Origin: Streptomyces antibioticus
Lineage (GTDB): Bacteria > Actinomycetota > Actinomycetes > Streptomycetales > Streptomycetaceae
NCBI RefSeq assembly: GCF_001514065.1
Contig: NZ_KQ948434.1
Coordinates: 295,482-335,302 of the forward strand
Direction: 5' to 3'
DNA length: 39,821 nucleotides
Position numbers and translations under genes: made by a program. Numbering within the stretch: the first letter of the stretch is position 1; each line of letters starts with the position of its first letter. This document shows, one piece after another, positions 24,528 through 32,563 of this stretch. The notes beneath the pieces were generated by a model. That model was not told where the DNA came from and searched no databases. It worked only from the letters and a program-made list of their open reading frames with translations.

Positions 24528-26386
24528 CCGCGCCGCCGACGGCCCCGCCCGCCACCGCCGACGACGAGCGGGAACCGGAGGTCCGGGCGAAGGCGGGCGA
24601 CCCCTTCGACCGCGACGTCCTGCCCACCCCGCCGCGCGCGACGTCCGCCCTGCTGCGCTCCCTGCTCGCCCCGATGAAGGCCCGCGTCGCCCTCACCAGT
24701 TTCCTGTTGCTGCTCCAGCAGGCGGCGGTGCAGGCGGGGCCGCTGCTGGTGGCGTACGCGATCGACAGCGCCGTACCGGCGTTCCGGGACGACCGGCACG
24801 GTCCGCTGATCGCGGTCGGGGTGACCTACTTGCTCTGCTCGGTGGCCTCCGGCGGCCTCCAGTACGCGTTCGTCCGCGCCTCGGCCCGGGTCAACCAGGA
24901 CGTGCTCCTCGATCTGCGCGGCCGGATCTTCCGGCACGCCCAGGCGCTCAGCGTCGACTTCCACGAGCGCTACACGAGCGGTCGCCTGATCTCCCGCTCC
25001 ACGACGGACGTCGAGTCGCTGCGCGAGCTCCTCAACGAGGGCCTCCAGGAGCTGATCACGGTCATCCTGTCGTTCGTCTACATCTCGGCGATGCTGCTCT
25101 GGCTGGATCTGGGCCTCGGCGCGGTCGCGGTGGCGTCGTTCCTGCCGCTCTACCTCCTCGTACGGAACTACCGGCGGCGCGCGGGCCGCGTCTACACGCT
25201 CCGCTCGACGGCCATCGCCGCCGTCATCGTGAAGTTCGTCGAGACGATGAACGGCATCCGCCCGGTGCGCGCGTTCCGCCGGGAGGCCGCCAACGACGCC
25301 GAGTTCGCCGTACTGAACAAGCGACACGAACGCACCAACGGCGACGCGCTGCTGGAGATGGCCCGCTATGTCGTCGGCTCCCGGCTGGTCGCCAACACGG
25401 CGGTCGCGCTGATCGTGCTGTGGGGCGCCTACCGGGTGGCGGGCGGCTCACTGGAGCTGGGCGTGCTGGCGGCGGCGGTGCTGTACCTGCGCCGCCTCTA
25501 CGACCCGATCGACCGCCTGGGTATGTTCCTCAACTCCTACCAGTCGGCGGCGGCCTCCCTGGAGAAGATCGCGGGCCTGCTGGCCCAGACCCCGTCGGTC
25601 CCCGAGCCCGTCGCGCCCCGCGAACTCCCGCCCCTGGAGTCCGAGCATCCCGGCCGCGAGGTCGTCTTCGACGGCGTCCGCTTCGGCTACCGCACCGGCG
25701 GCGAGATTCTTCCCCGCTTCGACCTCAGCCTCCCCGCAGGCCAGACGGTCGCGGTCGTCGGCTCCACGGGCGCGGGCAAGTCGACGCTCGCCAAGCTCCT
25801 CGCCCGCTTCTACGACCCGACGGCGGGCCGGGTCCTCCTCGACGGCGTCGACCTGCGGGACCTGTCCGTGCCCGAACTCCGGCGCGGGGTCGTGATGGTG
25901 ACGCAGGAGGCGTTCCTGTTCTCCGGCACGGTCGCCGACAACATCGCCATCGGCCGCCCCGACGCCAGTCGGGAGGAGATCGAGCGGGCCGCGAAGGCCA
26001 TCGGCGCCCATGAGTTCATCAGCGCCCTGCCCGACGGCTATGACACCGACGTACGCAAGCGCGGCGGCCGTATCTCCGCGGGCCAGCGCCAACTCGTGGC
26101 GTTCGCGCGGGCGTTGCTCGCCGACCCGGCCGTCCTGATCCTCGACGAGGCGACCAGCTCGCTCGACATCCCCGGCGAACGGGCGGTGCAGCGCGCGATG
26201 TCGACGGTGCTGCACGGCCGTACCGCCGTCGTGATCGCCCACCGGCTCTCCACGGTCGAGATCGCCGACCGGGTGCTGGTGATGGAGCACGGCCGGATCG
26301 TCGAGGACGGCCCGCCGGCCGAACTCATCGCCGGTACGGGCAGGTTCGCGGACCTGCACCGGGCGTGGCGGGACAGCCTGGCGTGA
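24524..26386 (+). CDS. ABC half-exporter, catalytic subunit (pair 1)
   Basis: The 620-residue partner has an N-terminal extension of about 45 residues ([20 protein letters not shown]), six membrane helices and a complete ATPase domain: Walker [10 protein letters not shown] near residue 413, Q-loop VTQEAFLF, Walker [12 protein letters not shown] with the catalytic Glu, and H-loop IAHRLST. Its signature is RISAGQRQ rather than LSGGQ. In a dimer with the preceding protein, one site combines this Walker A/B with a canonical LSGGQ, while the other is doubly weakened, as known for TM287/288-type exporters. It is translationally coupled to the gene before it. Confidence 0.92.
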   Translation: MTAPPTAPPATADDEREPEVRAKAGDPFDRDVLPTPPRATSALLRSLLAPMKARVALTSFLLLLQQAAVQAGPLLVAYAIDSAVPAFRDDRHGPLIAVGVTYLLCSVASGGLQYAFVRASARVNQDVLLDLRGRIFRHAQALSVDFHERYTSGRLISRSTTDVESLRELLNEGLQELITVILSFVYISAMLLWLDLGLGAVAVASFLPLYLLVRNYRRRAGRVYTLRSTAIAAVIVKFVETMNGIRPVRAFRREAANDAEFAVLNKRHERTNGDALLEMARYVVGSRLVANTAVALIVLWGAYRVAGGSLELGVLAAAVLYLRRLYDPIDRLGMFLNSYQSAAASLEKIAGLLAQTPSVPEPVAPRELPPLESEHPGREVVFDGVRFGYRTGGEILPRFDLSLPAGQTVAVVGSTGAGKSTLAKLLARFYDPTAGRVLLDGVDLRDLSVPELRRGVVMVTQEAFLFSGTVADNIAIGRPDASREEIERAAKAIGAHEFISALPDGYDTDVRKRGGRISAGQRQLVAFARALLADPAVLILDEATSSLDIPGERAVQRAMSTVLHGRTAVVIAHRLSTVEIADRVLVMEHGRIVEDGPPAELIAGTGRFADLHRAWRDSLA

Positions 26387-26405
26387 GTCTCCGAGGGGGT
26401 TACAG

Positions 26406-28214
26406 GTGATCGACGCGTACGAGGACCCCGGCACGCCCGACCGCCGCGGCGGCTGGCACTACCTGTGGTGGCTGGTCCGCCGCCAGCCCGGCCGCTCCGC
26501 CCTCGGCGCGCTGTTCGCCAGCGTCTGGATGGTGCTGCTGACGGCGACGCCGTACCTGATGGCCAAGGCGATCGACGAGGGCCTGGAGCCGGGCGACCTC
26601 GGGCTGCTCACCGCCTGGTCGGCCGCCCTCTTCCTGGTCGGCGCCTTCAACGCGTGGCTGAGCATCATGCGGCACCGCACGATGACCCGGGTCCGGATGG
26701 ACGCCAACTTCCGCACGGTCAAGGTCGTCGTGGACCACGCGGTCCGGCTGGGCGCCGCGCTGTCGCGGCGGGCGGGGGCCGGCGAGGTCGTCACCATCGG
26801 AGTCGGCGACGTCCAGACGATCGCCTCCGCCCTCACGGTGGTCGGCCCGGGCGTGGGCGCGATCATCGCCTACCTCGTGGTCGCGGGCCTCCTGGTCTCG
26901 GTCTCGCCGGTCATCGCCGCGGTCGTCCTGCTCGGCATGCCGGTGATCGTCGGCCTCGTGGGCCCGTTCCTCACCCGCCTGCAAGGCGCCGAGACCGAGT
27001 ACCGGGACCGCCAGGGCATCCTCACCGCCCGCATCGCCGACCTCGCCGGCGGCCTGCGCGTCCTCAACGGCCTGGGCGGCAAGGGCCTGTTCGCCGACGC
27101 CTTCCAGCGCGACTCCCGACGGCTGCGCGAACAGGGCTACCGGGTAGGGGCGGTGACCAGCTGGGTCCAGGCCCTCGGCGTCGGCCTCCCGACCCTGTTC
27201 CTGGCGGTGGTCACCTGGCTGGCGGCCCGCCTGGCCGCCCAAGGGGTCATCAGCATCGGCGAGTTGGTGTCGGTGTACGGCTATGTCGCGGTCCTGGTGG
27301 GTCCGGTGGCGTTCTGGGTCGAGTGCGGTTACATGCTGAGCCGGGGCGTGGTGGCGGCACGGAGGGTCGTACGGTTCCTGAGCCTGGAGCCGATGGAGGA
27401 CAGAGGGACGAAGGACGCACCCGCGGAGCCGTCGGTACTGCACGACCCGGAGTCGGGGGTGCGGATTCTGCCGGGCCGTCTGACGGCTCTGGCGGCGGGC
27501 CGCCCGGCGGACGCGGCGGAGGTGGTGGACCGCCTAGGTCGTTACGTCCCGTCTAGGGCGACGTGGGCCGATGTACCACTGGACGAGATCGTCCTGTCCC
27601 AGATCAGAGAGCGCATCCTGGTGGCGGACCACGAGGCGGATGTGTTCGCAGACACCCTGCGCAAGGTAATAGGGGGCACCGACAAGGCCTTTAGGGGCGC
27701 GGGGCTGTATCAATCTGCGGCTCCGCCGCGGGGCGCGACCAGCTACGACGGCGCCGGGCCCGCCACTCAACGTCACGCGGCACCCCCTCCCGCGCACCTC
27801 ACCCAGGCCCTCCACACGGCCGCAGCCGAAGACATCGTCCAAGCCCTCCCCGACGGCCTCGACTCCCCCATAGACGCGAACGCCCGCAACCTCTCCGGCG
27901 GCCAACGCCAACGCATCCGCCTCGCAAGAGCCCTCGCCGCCGACCCCGAGGTCCTCCTCGCCATAGAACCCACCTCGGCCCTGGACGCCCACACCGAGGC
28001 CCGAGTAGCCACCCGCCTCAAAGAGGCACGCCAAGGCAGGACCACCGTCGTCACCACCACCTCCCCCCTGGTCCTGGCCCACGCAGACACCGTCATCCAC
28101 CTGGTCGACGGCAAGGTCGCAGCCACCGGCACCCACCAGGGCCTCCTCGACCACGACCCGGCCTACAAGGCCCTCGTGGCGAGGGACACCGACGCAGAGG
28201 AGGCCATGCGATGA
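26406..28214 (+). CDS. ABC half-exporter with a largely inactive ATPase domain carrying an in-frame repeat (pair 2)
   Basis: The 602-residue protein has a normal six-helix exporter domain (about residues 30-320). In its ATPase domain, the Walker A region reads LTALAAGRPADAAEVV with no GxxGxGKS/T, the Q-loop is LVADHEADVF without Gln, Walker B is LLAIEPTSALD with Ile for Asp, and the H-loop His is replaced (TTTSPLVLAHAD). The signature NLSGGQRQR and D-loop are intact. Between Q-loop and signature, about residues 428-452 are encoded by a likely intergenic-type repeat (27688-27757). It starts 19 bp after the previous stop and overlaps the next gene (ATGA). It probably acts as the signature-donating half of a heterodimer. 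Confidence 0.88.
   Translation: MIDAYEDPGTPDRRGGWHYLWWLVRRQPGRSALGALFASVWMVLLTATPYLMAKAIDEGLEPGDLGLLTAWSAALFLVGAFNAWLSIMRHRTMTRVRMDANFRTVKVVVDHAVRLGAALSRRAGAGEVVTIGVGDVQTIASALTVVGPGVGAIIAYLVVAGLLVSVSPVIAAVVLLGMPVIVGLVGPFLTRLQGAETEYRDRQGILTARIADLAGGLRVLNGLGGKGLFADAFQRDSRRLREQGYRVGAVTSWVQALGVGLPTLFLAVVTWLAARLAAQGVISIGELVSVYGYVAVLVGPVAFWVECGYMLSRGVVAARRVVRFLSLEPMEDRGTKDAPAEPSVLHDPESGVRILPGRLTALAAGRPADAAEVVDRLGRYVPSRATWADVPLDEIVLSQIRERILVADHEADVFADTLRKVIGGTDKAFRGAGLYQSAAPPRGATSYDGAGPATQRHAAPPPAHLTQALHTAAAEDIVQALPDGLDSPIDANARNLSGGQRQRIRLARALAADPEVLLAIEPTSALDAHTEARVATRLKEARQGRTTVVTTTSPLVLAHADTVIHLVDGKVAATGTHQGLLDHDPAYKALVARDTDAEEAMR
27688..27757 (+). repeat. Probable copy of a dispersed Streptomyces intergenic repeat, inside a coding region
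   Basis: The segment begins TTTAGGGGCGCGGGGCTGTA, contains the hairpin GCGGC-TCC-GCCGC (27717-27729) and ends around GGGCGCGACCAGCTACGACG. I recognise this, from memory, as a sequence type that occurs in many near-identical copies between genes in streptomycetes. Here it lies in frame inside the ATPase domain and adds about 23-25 residues (FRGAGLYQSAAPPRGATSYD) where related proteins have a shorter loop. Copy number in this genome cannot be seen from one window. Confidence 0.6.
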
Positions 28215-29962
28215 CTTCCGGCCACCTCCCCGTAGCAGAGCCGGCCGATGTCAGAAGGGCCGCCCAGCGTCTGATCCGCGCCGACCGAACCGCGTTCATC
28301 ACCACCCTCGCCCTCAACGCCACCGCAGCCGTCGCAGGCCTCGGCGGCCCCTGGTTCCTCGGCCGCATCATCGACGAGGTCAGGTCCAAGGCCGGCGTCG
28401 GCACAGTCGACCACCTCGCCCTCGCGCTGCTCATATGTTGCGCAGCGGAACTGCTGCTGGCCCGCTGGGCCCGCTTCGTGGGCCACCGCTTCGGCGAACG
28501 CACCCTCGCCCGGGTCCGCGAGGAGTTCGTCGACCGGACCCTCGCCCTGCCCGCGTCGACGGTCGAAAGGGCGGGCACCGGTGACCTCACCGCCCGCGGC
28601 ACCGCCGACGTCTCCACGGTCGGCACCACCCTCCGCGACGCGGGGCCCGACCTCCTCATCAACGCGGTCCGTTTCCTGATCGCGCTCGTCGCGGTGTTCG
28701 TGCTGGCCCCGCTGCTCGGCGTGGTCGGTGTGTGCGGTCTGCTGCCCGTCTGGTTCGCCCTGCGCTGGTATCTGCGCCGCGCCCGGGACGGCTATCTTGC
28801 CGAGGGCGCGGCCACCTCGGACGTCGCCGAGATCGTCGCGGCGACCGCGTCGGGGGCGCGCACGGTGGAGGCGCTGCGGCTGGAGGGCGAGCGGATCGCG
28901 GCGAGCCGGGACGCGATCGAGTCCGCGCGCCGCACCCGTTTCCACACCCTCTACCTGCGCAGCGTCTTCTTCCCGGCCGTCGAGGTGTCGTACGTCCTTC
29001 CGATCTCCGGTGTCCTGATCGTCGGCGGTGTGCTGTACACGCACGGGGCGATGAGCCTGGGGGCCGTGGTCGCGGCGGCGCTGTATCTTCAGCAACTCAC
29101 CGGCCCGCTCGACCAGATCCTGGTCCGGGTGGAGCAACTGCAGAGCAGCGGCGCCTCGTTCGCGCGGGTGGAGGGGCTCGCCCGGGCCCCCAAGGCCACC
29201 TCCGGCGAGTCGGTGTCCCCCGTCGACGACCGTATCGACGTGACCGGCGTGCGCTATGCGTACGGGCGGGGCGGCGAGGTCCTGCACGGGGTGGATCTGA
29301 CCGTGCGGCCGGGAGAGCGGCTGGCGATCGTCGGCCCGTCCGGCGCCGGGAAGACCACGCTCAGCCGGCTGCTCGCGGGCGTCGACGCCCCCACCGAGGG
29401 GACGGTGACGGTCGGCGGCGTCCCGGTCGTCGCGCTCGGTCCCGAGCAGCTGCGCCGCCAGGTCGTGCTGGTCACCCAGGAGCACCATGTGTTCCTTGGC
29501 ACGGTCCGGGACAACCTGCGGATCGCCGAACCCGGCGCCGGGGACGAGGAGTTGTGGTCGGCGCTGGCCGCCGTCGGTGCCGACGGCTGGGTGCGGGAGC
29601 TGCCCGACGGCCTCGACACCGCGCTCGGGGAGGGCGGTCACCGCACCGACGGCTCACAGGCCCAGCAACTCGCCCTGGCCCGGGTGGTGCTGGCGGACCC
29701 GCACACGCTGATCCTGGACGAGGCGACGGCGTTGCTGGACCCGACGACCGCCCGGCACACCGAGCGCGCCCTGGCCGCCGTACTGGAGGGCCGTACCGTC
29801 ATCGCGATCGCGCACCGGCTGCACACCGCGCACGACGCGGACCGGGTGGCGGTGATGGAGGACGGCCTGCTGACCGAACTCGGGCCGCACGAGGAACTGG
29901 TGGCGGCGGACGGGGCGTACGCGGCGCTGTGGCACTCGTGGCACGGGGACCGCCCTTCCTGA
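28211..29962 (+). CDS. ABC half-exporter, catalytic subunit with degenerate signature (pair 2)
   Basis: The 583-residue protein has six membrane helices (to about residue 320) and an ATPase domain with intact Walker A (GPSGAGKTT near residue 375), Q-loop (VTQEHHVFLGTV), Walker B (LILDEATALLD) and H-loop (IAIAHRL). Its signature is TDGSQAQQ instead of LSGGQ. These defects are the mirror image of those in the preceding protein, so the two make exactly one complete ATP site: Walker motifs from this subunit, signature from the other. Its ATG overlaps the previous stop (ATGA), ensuring paired synthesis. It is the last gene of the cluster. Substrate unknown. Confidence 0.92.
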   Translation: MTSGHLPVAEPADVRRAAQRLIRADRTAFITTLALNATAAVAGLGGPWFLGRIIDEVRSKAGVGTVDHLALALLICCAAELLLARWARFVGHRFGERTLARVREEFVDRTLALPASTVERAGTGDLTARGTADVSTVGTTLRDAGPDLLINAVRFLIALVAVFVLAPLLGVVGVCGLLPVWFALRWYLRRARDGYLAEGAATSDVAEIVAATASGARTVEALRLEGERIAASRDAIESARRTRFHTLYLRSVFFPAVEVSYVLPISGVLIVGGVLYTHGAMSLGAVVAAALYLQQLTGPLDQILVRVEQLQSSGASFARVEGLARAPKATSGESVSPVDDRIDVTGVRYAYGRGGEVLHGVDLTVRPGERLAIVGPSGAGKTTLSRLLAGVDAPTEGTVTVGGVPVVALGPEQLRRQVVLVTQEHHVFLGTVRDNLRIAEPGAGDEELWSALAAVGADGWVRELPDGLDTALGEGGHRTDGSQAQQLALARVVLADPHTLILDEATALLDPTTARHTERALAAVLEGRTVIAIAHRLHTAHDADRVAVMEDGLLTELGPHEELVAADGAYAALWHSWHGDRPS

Positions 29963-30038
29963 CTTCCCGTCCTGACTTCCCTTCCTGACTTTTAGACAAA
30001 TTGCCCGTATAACGAACATGACCATCCGGGCAACGGAC

Positions 30039-30100
30039 GATTTCCGGCCAACTTCCTGACGCGGTCCTGACAGAAACCGCAAACTGCTGCGACTCTTCCC
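30039..30100 (+). promoter_or_regulatory. Upstream control block of the first M4 protease gene (shared with its paralogue)
   Basis: Three sub-blocks, GATTTCCGGCCAAC (30039-30052), GGTCCTGACA (30063-30072) and ACTCTTCCC (30092-30100), recur with exactly the same spacing upstream of the second M4 gene at 32460-32521. The gap 29963-30254 is otherwise without a gene. An AT-richer zone (29990-30030, with TATAAC) may hold the promoter. Confidence 0.75.
30041..30050 (-). promoter_or_regulatory. Candidate AdpA binding site
   Basis: On the minus strand this reads TGGCCGGAAA, which fits the AdpA consensus TGGCSNGWWY at nine of ten positions (the last should be T or C). AdpA is the streptomycete developmental activator known to control extracellular proteases. 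The match is short; the case rests on its conservation in both protease upstream regions. Confidence 0.4.
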
Positions 30101-30254
30101 ACGGCCACGACACAGCAACCCCACAGCTTCCGCACAGTGCTGTGCCGTGATCGAACTCCCGCACGCGCAATGCCCGTTCTGCCCGGCCGGCCCACCAGCC
30201 GCCCGGTCTCCCCATGGCCGCGCGACCCGCGGCCCGCAGACGCAGGAGTCAGTG

Positions 30255-32303
30255 TTGAGAGAGAGTTCCTCCCACAGACGCACCTCCCACACGATGCACC
30301 GCCGCGCAGCAGCCGTAGCGCTCGTCGGTGTGTCCGCCCTGATCGCCGCGGCCGTCCAGTCGGGCGCCGCCACCGCAGCCCCGGCGAAGGCACCGTCGGC
30401 CGCGGGCAAGGTCATACCGGGCGCCGAGTCGGTCAAGCTGACCCCCGCCCAGCGCGCCGAGCTGCTGCGCACGGCCAACGCCGGCAAGGCGGACACCGCA
30501 AAGGAACTCGGCCTGGGCGCCAAGGAGAAGCTGGTCGTCCGTGACGTCGTCAAGGACGGCAACGGCACGCTCCACACCCGCTACGAGCGGACCTACGACG
30601 GTCTGCCCGTCCTCGGCGGCGACCTGGTCGTCACCAGCACGAAGGCCGACGCCACCGCGGCGGTCACCAAGGCGACCCGCGCCACCATCAAGGTCGCCTC
30701 GGTGAAGCCGCAGCTGTCGACCGCCAAGGCCGAGAAGCAGGCGCTGAGCGCGGCGAAGGCGGAGAAGGCGAAGAGCCCCGCGGTCAGCCACGCCCCGCGC
30801 AAGGTGATCTGGGCGGCCGACGGCACGCCGACGCTCGCCTACGAGACGGTCGTGGGCGGCTTCCAGCACGACGGCACCCCGCAGGAGCTGCACGTCATCA
30901 CCGACGCGGCGACCGGCGCGAAGCTGTACGAGTGGGAGGCCATCGAGACCGGCACCGGCAACACGGTGTACTCGGGCACGGTCAGCCTGACGACGACGCA
31001 GTCGGGTTCGACGTACAACCTCACCGACGGCGCCCGCGGCGGCCACAAGACATACAACCTCAACCGCGGCACCTCCGGCACCGGCACGCTGTTCTCCGGC
31101 TCCGACGACGTCTGGGGCAACGGCAGCGCCTCGAACGCGGAGTCGGCGGCGGCGGACGCGCACTACGGTGCCGCGCTGACGTGGGACTACTACAAGAACA
31201 TCCACGGCCGCAGCGGCATCCGCGGCGACGGGGTGGCGGCCTACTCCCGCGTCCACTACGGCAACGCGTACGTCAACGCGTTCTGGGACGACAGCTGCTT
31301 CTGCATGACCTACGGCGACGGCTCGGGCAACACCAACCCGCTCGTGTCGATCGACGTGGCCGGTCACGAGATGACGCACGGCGTCACCTCCAACACCGCG
31401 GGACTCAACTACAGCGGCGAGTCCGGCGGTCTGAACGAGGCCACCTCCGACATCTTCGGCACGGCGGTCGAGTTCTACGCGGCGAACTCCAACGACGTCG
31501 GTGACTACCTCATCGGCGAGGAGATCAACATCAACGGCGACGGCACGCCGCTGCGTTACATGGACAAGCCGAGCAAGGACGGCGCGTCGAAGGACAGCTG
31601 GTACTCCGGTATCGGCTCGGTCGACGTCCACTACTCCTCGGGCCCGGCCAACCACTTCTTCTACCTGCTGTCCGAGGGCAGCGGCGCCAAGGTCATCAAC
31701 GGCGTCAGCTACAACTCGCCCACCTCGGACGGGCTCCCGGTCACCGGCATCGGCCGCGACAAGGCGGAGAAGATCTGGTTCCGCGCGCTGACCACGAAGT
31801 TCACGTCCACCACCAACTACGCGGCGGCCCGCACCGGCACCCTCGCGGCGACCGGTGAGCTGTACGGCACGACGAGCGCCGAGTACAAGGCGGTGCAGGA
31901 CGCGTGGGCGGCCGTCGCGGTCGGTTCGCGCTCCGGTGGCGGCGGCGGTGGCGGTACGTCCTTCGAGAACACCGCCGACGTATCGATTCCGGACAACGGG
32001 GCCGCGGTGACGTCGTCGATCACGGTCTCCGGGCGGACGGGCAACGCGCCCTCCAACCTCCAGGTCGGGGTCGACATCGTGCACACGTACATCGGTGACC
32101 TCAAGGTCGACCTGGTGGCCCCCGACGGCAGTGTGTACACACTGAAGGCGTACGGCACCGGTGGCAGCTCGGACAACATCAACACCACGTACACCGTCAA
32201 CGCTTCCTCCGAAGTCGCCAACGGTACGTGGAAGTTGAGGGTCCAGGACAACGCGGCCATCGACACCGGCTACATCAACAGCTGGAAGCTCACCTTCCCG
32301 TAG
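30255..32303 (+). CDS. Secreted M4-family zinc metalloprotease with C-terminal P domain
   Basis: The 682-residue pre-pro-enzyme has a signal peptide (HRRAAAVALVGVSALIAAAVQ), an FTP/PepSY propeptide (about residues 60-225: KLVVRDVVKDGNGTLHTRYERTYDGLPVLGGDLVV), and an M4 thermolysin-like domain with HEMTH at 371-375 and the third zinc ligand Glu395 in GGLNEATSD. A poly-Gly linker (SGGGGGGGTSFEN) leads to a P domain (about 575-682: SITVSGRTGNAPSNLQVGVDIVHTYIGDLKVDLVAPDGS). I prefer the TTG at 30255, 6 nt after AGGAG; GTG at 30252 and ATG at 30294 are alternatives. A terminator follows. The next gene is a paralogue without the P domain. Confidence 0.93.
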   Translation: MRESSSHRRTSHTMHRRAAAVALVGVSALIAAAVQSGAATAAPAKAPSAAGKVIPGAESVKLTPAQRAELLRTANAGKADTAKELGLGAKEKLVVRDVVKDGNGTLHTRYERTYDGLPVLGGDLVVTSTKADATAAVTKATRATIKVASVKPQLSTAKAEKQALSAAKAEKAKSPAVSHAPRKVIWAADGTPTLAYETVVGGFQHDGTPQELHVITDAATGAKLYEWEAIETGTGNTVYSGTVSLTTTQSGSTYNLTDGARGGHKTYNLNRGTSGTGTLFSGSDDVWGNGSASNAESAAADAHYGAALTWDYYKNIHGRSGIRGDGVAAYSRVHYGNAYVNAFWDDSCFCMTYGDGSGNTNPLVSIDVAGHEMTHGVTSNTAGLNYSGESGGLNEATSDIFGTAVEFYAANSNDVGDYLIGEEININGDGTPLRYMDKPSKDGASKDSWYSGIGSVDVHYSSGPANHFFYLLSEGSGAKVINGVSYNSPTSDGLPVTGIGRDKAEKIWFRALTTKFTSTTNYAAARTGTLAATGELYGTTSAEYKAVQDAWAAVAVGSRSGGGGGGGTSFENTADVSIPDNGAAVTSSITVSGRTGNAPSNLQVGVDIVHTYIGDLKVDLVAPDGSVYTLKAYGTGGSSDNINTTYTVNASSEVANGTWKLRVQDNAAIDTGYINSWKLTFP

Positions 32304-32334
32304 ACCGGCCGTGCTCGACGGCTGAACGAACAGG

Positions 32335-32379
32335 CGCCGCCCCGGAGGTTCGACTCCCCCGGGGCGGCGTCCTCTTTTT
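32335..32379 (+). terminator. Strong Rho-independent terminator after the first M4 protease gene
   Basis: CGCCGCCCCGG (32335-32345) pairs with CCGGGGCGGCG (32359-32369) in a perfect 11-bp stem with a 13-nt loop, followed by TCCTC and five T (32375-32379). It separates the two protease genes into independent transcripts. Confidence 0.88.
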
Positions 32380-32459
32380 GCCGGCCGCTTACCGATGACT
32401 TGTTGGGCCTTTGCCGAGGTCAAGTCGCTTTACATTGCGGCAACATTCACCGGACAGTC

Positions 32460-32521
32460 GATTTCCGGCCAACATCACTTCAGGGTCCTGACATGTACGC
32501 GTCCCTGGTGTCACTCTTCCC
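32460..32521 (+). promoter_or_regulatory. Upstream control block of the second M4 protease gene
   Basis: GATTTCCGGCCAAC (32460-32473), GGTCCTGACA (32484-32493) and ACTCTTCCC (32513-32521) repeat the block found at 30039-30100 with identical offsets of 24 and 53 bp. It lies 43 bp before the start codon here but 154 bp before the start of the first gene. Confidence 0.75.
32462..32471 (-). promoter_or_regulatory. Candidate AdpA binding site
   Basis: The minus strand reads TGGCCGGAAA, the same nine-of-ten match to TGGCSNGWWY as at 30041-30050, inside the conserved upstream block. Confidence 0.4.
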
Positions 32522-32563
32522 TCACCCGCCGCACAACTTCAAAACCCCACTCAAGGAGCTTGT

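Noticed and set aside
26406-28214. Pseudogene call for the ABC gene with degenerate motifs
   Set aside because: The frame is intact over 602 codons, it overlaps the next gene by ATGA, the signature motif is preserved and the partner's defects complement it.
30252-30296. GTG at 30252 or ATG at 30294 as the start of the first M4 protease
   Set aside because: The GTG is only 3 nt from AGGAG and the ATG has no ribosome binding site of its own. TTG at 30255 has the best spacing, although a short difference cannot be excluded.
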